Positions 57,443 to 64,000 of a stretch of DNA of 64,000 bases are shown one piece after another. The stretch lies in assembly GCF_025854275.1 (NCBI RefSeq), contig NZ_CP107567.1, positions 6,386,001 to 6,450,000 on the forward strand, given 5' to 3'. Within the stretch, counting starts at the first letter, position 1; each line of letters begins with the position of its first letter. The position numbers were made by a program, and so were the translations under genes. The DNA is from Streptomyces peucetius (GTDB taxonomy: Bacteria > Actinomycetota > Actinomycetes > Streptomycetales > Streptomycetaceae). The notes under the pieces are model-generated. The model was not told where the DNA came from. It worked only from the letters and a program-made list of their open reading frames with translations, and made no database searches.

Positions 57443-58156
57443 ATGAGTGCGCCAGAAAAGATCCCGAACGCAGGCAAGAAGGCCAAGGACCTCAACGAGG
57501 TCATCCGGTACACGCTGTGGTCCGTCTTCAAGCTGCGCGATGTCCTGCCGGAGGACCGGTCCGGCTACGCCGAGGAGGTCCAGGAGCTGTTCGACCAGCT
57601 CGCCGCCAAGGACGTCACCGTGCGCGGCACGTACGACGTCTCCGGCCTGCGCGCCGACGCCGACGTGATGATCTGGTGGCACGCGGAGACCGCGGACGAA
57701 CTGCAGGACGCGTACAACCGCTTCCGCCGCACCCGCCTCGGCCGCACACTCGAGCCGGTCTGGTCGAACATGGCGCTGCACCGCCCCGCCGAGTTCAACA
57801 AGTCGCACATCCCGGCGTTCCTGGCCGACGAGACGCCCCGCAACTACGTCTCCGTCTACCCCTTCGTGCGCTCCTACGACTGGTACCTGCTGCCCGACGA
57901 GGACCGCCGCCGGATGCTCGCCGACCACGGCAAGATGGCCCGCGGCTACCCGGACGTGCGCGCCAACACGGTCGCGTCGTTCTCACTCGGCGACTACGAG
58001 TGGATCCTGGCCTTCGAGGCGGACGAGCTGTACCGCATCGTCGACCTGATGCGTCACCTGCGTGCCTCCGAGGCCCGGATGCACGTCCGCGAAGAGGTTC
58101 CGTTCTACACCGGCCGCCGCAAGGATGTGGCGGACCTGGTGGCCGGGCTCGCGTAG
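57443..58156 (+). CDS. hemQ: coproheme decarboxylase
   Basis: 237 residues from ATG 57443. Chlorite-dismutase-like fold lacking the chlorite-site arginine context. [15 protein letters not shown] contains the catalytic Tyr region, and [14 protein letters not shown] the proximal haem-ligand His. It removes two propionate carboxyls of coproheme to give haem b, the last step of the coproporphyrin route (also named ChdC). Cotranscribed with hemY. Confidence 0.94.
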   Translation: MSAPEKIPNAGKKAKDLNEVIRYTLWSVFKLRDVLPEDRSGYAEEVQELFDQLAAKDVTVRGTYDVSGLRADADVMIWWHAETADELQDAYNRFRRTRLGRTLEPVWSNMALHRPAEFNKSHIPAFLADETPRNYVSVYPFVRSYDWYLLPDEDRRRMLADHGKMARGYPDVRANTVASFSLGDYEWILAFEADELYRIVDLMRHLRASEARMHVREEVPFYTGRRKDVADLVAGLA

Positions 58157-58182
58157 CGTCTCCTCGGCCCCTCAAGAACCTG

Positions 58183-58223
58183 ACGGCCGGGTTTCCGCAC
58201 CACCGGTGCGGATACCCAGCCGT
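58183..58223. terminator. terminator between hemQ and the S33 peptidase gene
   Basis: ACGGCCGGGTTTCCGCACC pairs with GGTGCGGATACCCAGCCGT (two mismatches) in the gap between the convergent genes. Confidence 0.7.
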
Positions 58224-58240
58224 CCATGTGACCCGGAAGA

Positions 58241-59842
58241 TCAGACGGTGTGCGGCAGCTTCCGCTGCTCCGCCCGCCGGTCCAGCGACACCGGGTCCGG
58301 CTCCGGGTGCGGCGCGCATGATGCGCGCCGCACCGGCGTCTCACCCCGCAGCAGGTAGTCCTCCAGATGGTCGTTGACGCAGGTGTTGCGGCCGCCGCCG
58401 ATACCGTGCGTGCCCGCGTCCTCCTCCGTGATCAGCACGGAACCCGCCAGCCGCCGCTGCAGCTCCAGCGCCCCCGTGTACGGGGTGGCCGCGTCCCGTT
58501 CCGCGGCCAGGATCAGCGTGGGCGGCAGCTCTCCCGGCGCGGTGGCGACCTCCAGCGGCCGCTGCCGCGGCGCGGACCAGAACGCGCACGGCAGGTTCAT
58601 CCACACGTTGTCCCACGTCTCGAACGGCGCGCGCTGCGCCAGCAGCGAGTTGTCGACGTTCCAGGTGAGCCAGTCCTCAGGCCACGGGGCGTCGTTGCAC
58701 TCGACCGCCGTGTAGACGGCGTTGCCGTTCTCCGCGGCCTTCGCCCTCTTCCGGTCGGGCGCCGCCTGGGCGATCAGCGGCTCCGGGTTGCCCTTCAGAT
58801 ACTCCGACAGCGCGGTGGCGCGCAGCGGCCAGTAGTCGTCGTAGTAGCCGGCTCCGAGGAAGGCCGCGTGCAGCTGGCCGGGGCCGACCGTGCCGCCGGC
58901 GGGCTCCTGGGCGAGCCGGGCGCGCGCCTGTTCGTAGCTGTGCGCCACCTCCTCGGCCGTCGTACCCAGGCCGTACGTCTCGTGGTGACGGGCCACCCAG
59001 GCGCGGAAGTCGGCCCACCTGCTCTCGAATGCCTCCGACTGGTCCAGGTTGTTGCGGTACCAGATCTGCTTCGGGTCCGGGTTGACCGCGGAGTCGAAGA
59101 CCATACGGCGCACGTGCGACGGGAACATCGTCGCGTACAGGGCGCCGAAGTACGTCCCGTACGAGGCGCCCACGAAGGTCAGCTTCTGCTCGCCGAGCGC
59201 CGCCCGCAGGACATCCAGGTCGCGGGCGTTGTTCAGCGACGTGTAGTGGCGCAGCGCCTCGCCGTTGCGCTTCGCGCAGCCGTCCGCGTACGCCCGCGCC
59301 TGTGCGATGCGCTCCTTCTTGTACGAGAGGGACGGGTGGGTCGGGGCCTGTGTGGGCGCCTTGAGGAAGTCCTCCGGGTCCTGGCACGACAGCGGCGCCG
59401 ACCGGCCGACACCGCGGGGCGCGTAGCCCACGATGTCGTACGCCTCGGCGATCCGCTTCCACTCGGGCAGCTCGGCCGCCAGCGGGAAGGTCATGCTGGA
59501 GGCGCCGGGGCCGCCGGGGTTGTAGACGAGTGCGCCCTGCCGCTCGGACTTCCTACCGCTCGCGGGAACGCGGCTGACGGTCAGTTCAATCTGACGCCCC
59601 GACGGGTCGGCGTAGTCGAGCGGGACCTTGACGGTGCCGCAGCGGACCGAATCGGGCAGCTTCTCGACGGCGGGGCAGCGGCCGAAGTCGATGCCGGCCG
59701 CGGCGGCGCGCTCGGCGGCCACCACGGTGCCGCGGGACTCGGCGGTGGTGGTGGTCGTTCCGTCTGCGGGGGCAACGGTGACCGAGGTCAGGACCAAGGA
59801 ACTGAGGCCCGCCACGGCCCCGTACTTCGCGGATGTTCGCAT
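58241..59842 (-). CDS. secreted S33-family (tripeptidyl) aminopeptidase-type hydrolase
   Basis: 533 residues from ATG 59842, with GAAGGGA upstream. Signal peptide (AVAGLSSLVLTSVTVAPADG). Alpha/beta-hydrolase with oxyanion region ALVYNPGGPGASS, nucleophile in FVGASYGTYFGAL, acid in ILAAERDAATPYTGAL and His in DAGTHGIGGGRN. The C-terminal TAP-like domain is typical of Streptomyces tripeptidyl aminopeptidases (SlpD/SlpE/Tap). It probably releases tripeptides from extracellular proteins. Monocistronic. Confidence 0.88.
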   Translation of the reverse strand: MRTSAKYGAVAGLSSLVLTSVTVAPADGTTTTTAESRGTVVAAERAAAAGIDFGRCPAVEKLPDSVRCGTVKVPLDYADPSGRQIELTVSRVPASGRKSERQGALVYNPGGPGASSMTFPLAAELPEWKRIAEAYDIVGYAPRGVGRSAPLSCQDPEDFLKAPTQAPTHPSLSYKKERIAQARAYADGCAKRNGEALRHYTSLNNARDLDVLRAALGEQKLTFVGASYGTYFGALYATMFPSHVRRMVFDSAVNPDPKQIWYRNNLDQSEAFESRWADFRAWVARHHETYGLGTTAEEVAHSYEQARARLAQEPAGGTVGPGQLHAAFLGAGYYDDYWPLRATALSEYLKGNPEPLIAQAAPDRKRAKAAENGNAVYTAVECNDAPWPEDWLTWNVDNSLLAQRAPFETWDNVWMNLPCAFWSAPRQRPLEVATAPGELPPTLILAAERDAATPYTGALELQRRLAGSVLITEEDAGTHGIGGGRNTCVNDHLEDYLLRGETPVRRASCAPHPEPDPVSLDRRAEQRKLPHTV

Positions 59843-59969
59843 CGCGTTCCCTTCGTGCGCGGGCGGCCGGGCGACGGCCACGGGACGAAAGGGATCTTCG
59901 GCAGGCGCGGTTCACGAAGTAAAGCACCGGCTCGGCGGTTTCGGGGTGATTGACCCCGATGCCGGTCGC

Positions 59970-60258
59970 TCATGACCCGCCGCCGCGGAAGCCGGAGCCG
60001 GAGCCGGGGGACGAGCCGGCGGCCGGCCCCCCCGGGCCGCCGGCCGCAGTACGCACGAGCCCCCGGGCCCCGGCGAGCGCAGCGTGGACGACCCTGGGTA
60101 GGGCCGTCCGCGAGGAAGGCCGCCTCGCGGACGTCGCGCACGTGCGCCGCGGTGGAGCGGGCGGCGGGCCGGGGCGGACCTCGACGATCCGCAAGGACGG
60201 ACGGGACGCCGACGGTGAGAGGCACGGCGTCGCACGCGAGCAGCGTCGCCCCGCTCAC
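59970..60258 (-). pseudogene. decayed TIGR04222-like membrane protein gene
   Basis: A GTG at 60258 overlaps the DUF692 stop (GTGA). The frame reads [16 protein letters not shown]..., then VRDVREAAFLADGPT; after one base is skipped near 60094 it continues RVVHAALAGARGLVRTAAGG to a Gly-rich end (GSGSGFRGGGS) at 59970. EAAFLAGGP..VV..AL and a Gly-rich tail are features I associate with TIGR04222 proteins, which commonly follow DUF692 genes in Streptomyces. Only ~95 codons remain and the frame is broken, so it is probably a remnant. Confidence 0.45.
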
Positions 60259-61691
60259 CTCCCCGCGAGCGCGGCGCGTGCCGCCCTCACCAGCCGGGTC
60301 GCCCGGCCCGGCGGCCGTGAGGCTGCCCGCTCCCGCCACCAGAGCGTCAGCTCGCGGCGGGCCTCGGCGTCCGCGACGCCCCCGGTCGACAGCAGGTGCT
60401 CGGCGAACTCGAGGGCGTCGCGCCGGTAGCCGGCGTGCATGGGACGGTTCCCGGCGTACGCGAGGAACGCCGGACGGTAGCCCGTGCCGAGGATCTCCGG
60501 CAGCTCGGGCGCGATCTTCGCGACGACGTCCGCCCGCTTGGCGGCGAGCGCGCGGCTCTGTACGCGCAGGCGGCGTCCGTCGAAGCCCTGGGGGGCGGGG
60601 GTGCCCGCGACGAGCGCGGACAGCAGCGCGGTCTGCGCGAGCGCGAGGCGCTGGCGGGTGGGTACGGGTGCGCCTGCGGCGGGCCTGTTCCCCACCTCGT
60701 GCCTTCCCGACCCGGGAGCTCTGCCCCCGGACCCCCGCGCCTCAAACTCCGGCGGGGCTGCAGTGCAGCCCGGCTGGGGGTCCCCCCACGCCGCCGGGCG
60801 TGGGGGGAGGAGGCCGGTTTCGGGAAGGGGCGGGGTGGGGGAGACGCATCGCGCAGCGGTCAGGGCACCACCCGCCGCCGTCAGCGTCGACCGGATCGTG
60901 GCCAGTTCACGCTCCAGCTCCGCCCCGGCCGGAAAATCGTCGTCGCGCTCCAGCAGCACCCCCGGCGGGTCAACCCTCGCGCGGAGGGCCGACAACACGT
61001 CCAGCACCGGCTGTGTCACCGGGTGCGCGTGCGTGTCGTGCCAGACGCCGTCGCGTTCGATGCCGCCCGCCACATGGACGTAGGCGATCGCCTCGACCGG
61101 GAGTTCGTCCAGCGCGGCCGACGGGTTCTCCCCGCGGTTGACGTGGTTGGTGTGCAGGTTGGCCACGTCGATCAGCAGCCGTACGCCGGTCCGTTCGACG
61201 AGTTCCGCGAGGAACTGGCCCTCGGTGAGCTCCTCGTCCGGCCAGGAGATCAACGCCGCGATGTTTTCCAGCGCCAGCGGCACCGGCAGCGAGTCCTGTG
61301 CGATGCGCACGTTCTCGCACAGCACCTCCAGCGCGTCCCAGGTGCGGGGGACGGGCAGCAGATGGCCCGCCTCCAGCACGGGGGATGCGGTCAGTGCGCC
61401 TCCTGCCCGTACGAACGCGATGTGTTCGGTGACCAGCGGGGCGTCGAGTGCTTCCGCCCTCTCGGCCAGATCCGCCAGCCGCCGCGGCGAGGGCCGGTCC
61501 GCGCCGCCGAGACCGAGGGAGACGCCGTGCGGGACGACGCGGACGCCGCGTGAGCGCAGCCGGAGCAGCGCGGGCGGCAGATGGCCGGGGCAGACGTTCT
61601 CCGCGACGACCTCCACCCAGTCGAGTCCCGGCAGCCGCTCCACCGTTTCCGCGATCTGAGGCCGCCAGCCGATCCCGATCCCGAGTTCCAT
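60255..61691 (-). CDS. DUF692 protein with C-terminal extra domain
   Basis: 478 residues from ATG 61691, behind GGAGGAGG. Residues 1-275 are a DUF692 TIM barrel: [69 protein letters not shown] and [12 protein letters not shown] supply the His/Glu/Asp/Asn metal ligands. Relatives (MbnB, TglH) are multinuclear-iron oxygenases modifying peptides. A C-terminal helical domain (~375-478, [20 protein letters not shown]) resembles the partner domain often encoded separately. A Pro/Gly-rich linker between them (about 310-365) is made of a Streptomyces extragenic repeat read in frame. Substrate unknown. Confidence 0.82.
   Translation of the reverse strand: MELGIGIGWRPQIAETVERLPGLDWVEVVAENVCPGHLPPALLRLRSRGVRVVPHGVSLGLGGADRPSPRRLADLAERAEALDAPLVTEHIAFVRAGGALTASPVLEAGHLLPVPRTWDALEVLCENVRIAQDSLPVPLALENIAALISWPDEELTEGQFLAELVERTGVRLLIDVANLHTNHVNRGENPSAALDELPVEAIAYVHVAGGIERDGVWHDTHAHPVTQPVLDVLSALRARVDPPGVLLERDDDFPAGAELERELATIRSTLTAAGGALTAARCVSPTPPLPETGLLPPRPAAWGDPQPGCTAAPPEFEARGSGGRAPGSGRHEVGNRPAAGAPVPTRQRLALAQTALLSALVAGTPAPQGFDGRRLRVQSRALAAKRADVVAKIAPELPEILGTGYRPAFLAYAGNRPMHAGYRRDALEFAEHLLSTGGVADAEARRELTLWWRERAASRPPGRATRLVRAARAALAGR
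60711..60830. repeat. Streptomyces extragenic repeat embedded in the DUF692 gene
   Basis: CTGCCCCCGGACCCCCGCGC, then CTCAAACTCCGGCGGGGCTG, is a sequence type that recurs between genes in many streptomycetes. Here it includes two hairpins, GGGCTGCA-G-TGCAGCCC (60755-60771) and TCCCCCCACGCC-GCCG-GGCGTGGGGGGA (60781-60808), and lies inside the DUF692 frame without breaking it. Confidence 0.7.
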
Positions 61692-61837
61692 GGTCCCCCT
61701 CCTCCGCTCACGCCCGACGTGGGACGGTGCTGGGGTCATGGCCCCGTCACGGCGAGGTGAATCCGGAGGAGGGGACGTTCAGAGGTTCATTTGAGGTTCC
61801 GGCCCGCCCGAAAAGCAGGCCGCCGGGACCGTGCCCG

Positions 61838-62629
61838 TCAGCCCGCCGGGACGGGGTCCTGGGGCGCCGGGCGGTCGGTGTTGATCGCGGTGGGCGCACC
61901 CGGCTGCGGGGTGGGACGGGACGTGAACGACTGGTCGCCCGTCGGTGTGACCGCAGGCGGCGACGGGGGCAGGTTGCCGTCCGGCGGCGGCGGGCCGCTC
62001 GGGCTGGCCGTCGCGGTCGCGGCGGCACCGTTGGCGATCTGGTCGAAGTCGACGCGGCCGGTCTGCTCCAGCATGGTGATGTGGTCGAGCACCGTCTGGT
62101 TGGCGTCCGTGGCGAGCTGCCGGATCAGCGTGTTGCGGGTGGTGTGCCTGACCTCGGCGATCAGCGCGAACACCTTGCCGTGCGCGGTCCGCAGGATCTG
62201 CGCGAACTTGCGCTCGTACTCCTCGCCCTGTGCCGCGGACAGCTCCCGCAGCCAGCCCTGCTGCTGCTCGGTGGGCTGGTTGGGCAGCTCGACGCCGAGT
62301 TGCGCGGCGACGTTGCGCGCCCGCTCGTCCAGGTCCGTGTGGCCGACGACGAGGTGGTCGCCGGCTGCCTTGATGGCCTCCGTGGGCGCGCGTTCGATCG
62401 CCTGCTGCCCGGCGGGCAGCTCCCACAGTCCGGCCAGCCGTACCTTGACCAAGAAGTCGCGGTCGGTGGCCGACAGCGGCCCCCACTGGGTTGCCACGCT
62501 CGAGGCGTTGAGATTGTCCTGACCGGTGCCGGAACGGTCGGCGTAGGACCACACGGGGAAGGCGAGTGCGCCGACCGTGACGACCAGGGCCGCGATGATG
62601 AGTGCTGTTCCGTTGATGCGCCGCAACAA
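61838..62629 (-). CDS. DUF4142 exported protein
   Basis: 263 residues; TTG start at 62629, 5 nt after GGAGGCAC. Signal/anchor helix (TALIIAALVVTVGALAFPVW), then a ferritin-like four-helix DUF4142 domain (SATDRDFLVKVRLAGLWELP; HTDLDERARNVAAQLGVELP), and a disordered Pro-rich C-terminus. Function unknown. Single gene with no near neighbour on its strand. Confidence 0.85.
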   Translation of the reverse strand: MLRRINGTALIIAALVVTVGALAFPVWSYADRSGTGQDNLNASSVATQWGPLSATDRDFLVKVRLAGLWELPAGQQAIERAPTEAIKAAGDHLVVGHTDLDERARNVAAQLGVELPNQPTEQQQGWLRELSAAQGEEYERKFAQILRTAHGKVFALIAEVRHTTRNTLIRQLATDANQTVLDHITMLEQTGRVDFDQIANGAAATATASPSGPPPPDGNLPPSPPAVTPTGDQSFTSRPTPQPGAPTAINTDRPAPQDPVPAG

Positions 62630-62984
62630 TGTGCCTCCAGAGCCGATGCGTTACACGGCAACCAATCGCCCTGCTGAACGGCCGGTCAGCCCGCCGGCGA
62701 CAGCCGGTTCGGCTCGCCGGCCCGGCCGCCGGTCGAACTTAGCCGGTCAAACTACTGGGCGATACCGGGGAGTACGCAACCGGGGCCCGGAACGTTCAAC
62801 ACGGCGGATCGTGGTACCCCTACCCGCCGGTGGACCGTCAACCGCAGCCGGATGGCGACCGTTCCGTCGACCGGAGGGCACCGTTTCCACGGTCGTACGG
62901 TCGAGTGTCCGGATCACAGCGCAGGGCCGAGGCTCTCGGGCGCCTGCCTCACGGTCGTTGTGCGTCGGCAGGTACGGTCTGGTC
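62630..62984. other. intergenic region between divergent DUF4142 and TetR genes (355 nt)
   Basis: No gene seen. GCTGA-ACGGCCGG-TCAGC (near 62672-62689) is a small dyad. GGAAC at 62789-62793 and CGTGG at 62810-62814 are 16 nt apart and could be an ECF-sigma promoter for the TetR gene. Both are weak suggestions. Confidence 0.35.
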
Positions 62985-63713
62985 ATGGTTACTTCCGGAG
63001 CAAGCGACACCGATGAGAACACCGGGGCGCGGTCGGCCACCAAGGCCGCGGCGCGGCAACTGCTCGCGAAACTGGGGGCCGGGGGACTGTCCCTGGACGC
63101 CGTTGCCCGGAGCAGCGGTCTTGCCGTCACCGATGTGGAAGCCGTCTTCCCTCATCGGGACGACCTGCTGACCGCGCTGGTCATCGACGCCTACAACGAG
63201 TCCGGTGCCGCGATGGAGGCGGCCGATCAGGCCGCCTCGGACGCCCGGGCATCGGCGGGCGCACGGCTCCTCGCGGCTACTCGCGCCCTGCGGCAGTGGT
63301 CCTTCGACAACCCCGCCGAGTTCGCACTCATCTACGGCTCGCCCATTCCGGATTACCACGCCCCGCAGGACACGGTCCCGCCCGCCTCGCGCACCCCCGC
63401 GGTCCTTGCCGGCATTGTGCGTTCGGGTCTGGAGGCCGGGGAACTCACGCCACCGCGGCGGGCGGTGCCCGGACCTCCGTTGCTGCGGCCCGAGGCCGTG
63501 GAGCTCTTCGGCGGCCTGCCCGAGGCACCATTCTCGGACATCATCGAGCGCGGCATCGTGCTGTGGAGCAATCTGATCGGGCTCCTGGTCTTCCAGGTCT
63601 TCAGCCGTACGCACGACAGCGTCAGGGACGAGACCGCGTTCTTCGACTACGCCATCGCCGTGGCGGCCGAGAGCGTCGGACTCGTGGTTCCCCCGGGCGA
63701 GACCTCCGACTGA
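62985..63713 (+). CDS. TetR/AcrR-family regulator with WHG-type C-terminal domain
   Basis: 242 residues from ATG 62985. N-terminal HTH at ~15-60 (TKAAARQLLAKLGAGGLSLD, then VARSSGLAVTDVEAVFPHRD). C-terminal ligand domain contains LRQWSFDNPAEFALIYGSPI, characteristic of TetR proteins with a WHG domain. It is presumably a ligand-responsive repressor. A membrane protein gene follows 71 nt downstream and may be a target. Confidence 0.85.
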   Translation: MVTSGASDTDENTGARSATKAAARQLLAKLGAGGLSLDAVARSSGLAVTDVEAVFPHRDDLLTALVIDAYNESGAAMEAADQAASDARASAGARLLAATRALRQWSFDNPAEFALIYGSPIPDYHAPQDTVPPASRTPAVLAGIVRSGLEAGELTPPRRAVPGPPLLRPEAVELFGGLPEAPFSDIIERGIVLWSNLIGLLVFQVFSRTHDSVRDETAFFDYAIAVAAESVGLVVPPGETSD

Positions 63714-63783
63714 TCCATCCACCGTTGAACTGCCTTTCGCTGAACCGTCTTACGCGTGCGCGGCTCCTGCAGGGAATCAGGCT

Positions 63784-64000
63784 GTGAACACCACTAGAAC
63801 CCTCCTGTTCGTCATCTCGGCGCTCTCCTCGTACGCCGCGCTCGGCTACCGGCTGTCCCAAGTCCGGCGCAGCTGGCGGGACAGCGCCTACCGCGCACTG
63901 GTCGTCACGCTGGTGTTCCAGTGCCTCACGTTCACGATGGGGGCGGTGGCCATGGGAGGCGACAGCTTCCTGGGCGTCGGCAACCTCGCCATCCTGCTGA
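63784..64000 (+). CDS. membrane protein, N-terminal part (cut by window edge)
   Basis: GTG 63784; the visible 72 residues contain a signal-like first helix (TRTLLFVISALSSYAALGYR), a polar RRSWRDSAYR loop and a second hydrophobic segment (LVVTLVFQCLTFTMGAVAMG). The helix-loop pattern resembles the MAB_1171c-like multi-pass family of actinobacteria, but too little is present to be firm. Confidence 0.55.
   Translation, partial: MNTTRTLLFVISALSSYAALGYRLSQVRRSWRDSAYRALVVTLVFQCLTFTMGAVAMGGDSFLGVGNLAILL

Overview
The window is high-GC actinobacterial chromosome, and everything in it fits Streptomyces: GTG/TTG starts, strong G/C bias at third codon positions, Tat-type sugar-binding lipoproteins, paired XRE-DUF5753/DUF397 genes, HemQ-type haem synthesis and a helix-turn-helix-MurA fusion. 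From memory, the gene order (murA2-like, acnA, ngcEFG, ROK regulator, xylFGH, dxs, permease, then thiolase/fadB, response regulator, DUF3000, hemE, hemY, hemQ) follows the S. coelicolor SCO5998-SCO6045 stretch. No rRNA, tRNA, CRISPR, integrase or transposase gene was seen.

Layout. 0-4.7 kb: the 3' end of an RHS/YD-repeat gene with a distinct C-terminal tail, followed by a small two-helix membrane protein (toxin-immunity candidate). 4.8-8.5 kb: a MurA-like enzyme carrying an N-terminal helix-turn-helix and a NarL-type two-component pair. 8.6-10.1 kb: a deletion scar joining two gene remnants head to head. 10.2-14.2 kb: aconitase with two regulatory motifs upstream, then an XRE/DUF397 pair. 14.3-27.8 kb: sugar region with a secreted GH92 mannosidase, an N-acetylglucosamine/chitobiose-type ABC importer (ngcEFG, no ATPase), a ROK regulator and a xylose-type importer (xylFGH). 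Between ngcG and the ROK gene lies about 960 nt of non-coding DNA holding a 50-bp terminal inverted repeat element and a GC-rich tandem repeat. 27.9-31.6 kb: dxs and an amino-acid permease, followed by a decayed NYN-type gene.

32.1-45.4 kb is the most unusual region: an LCP ligase, galE, a beta-propeller-like protein, a Stealth phosphotransferase, a two-repeat beta-rich protein, a GT4-Stealth fusion, an SGNH-like protein, and a coupled, exported EEP/PLD-like phosphodiesterase pair. Third codon positions are visibly less G/C-biased here. My reading (inference) is a locus that makes, anchors and possibly trims a sugar-1-phosphate (phosphodiester-linked) wall glycan.

45.4-64 kb is largely core: fatty acid oxidation (thiolase plus multifunctional FadB), RNase D, an atypical response regulator, DUF3000, the coproporphyrin-route haem genes hemE, hemY and hemQ, an FAD-disulfide reductase, a DUF4349 lipoprotein, a secreted S33 peptidase, a DUF692 gene with a Streptomyces extragenic repeat embedded in its coding frame next to a decayed TIGR04222-like gene, a DUF4142 protein, a TetR regulator and the start of a membrane protein cut by the window edge. 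Intrinsic terminators separate most units.
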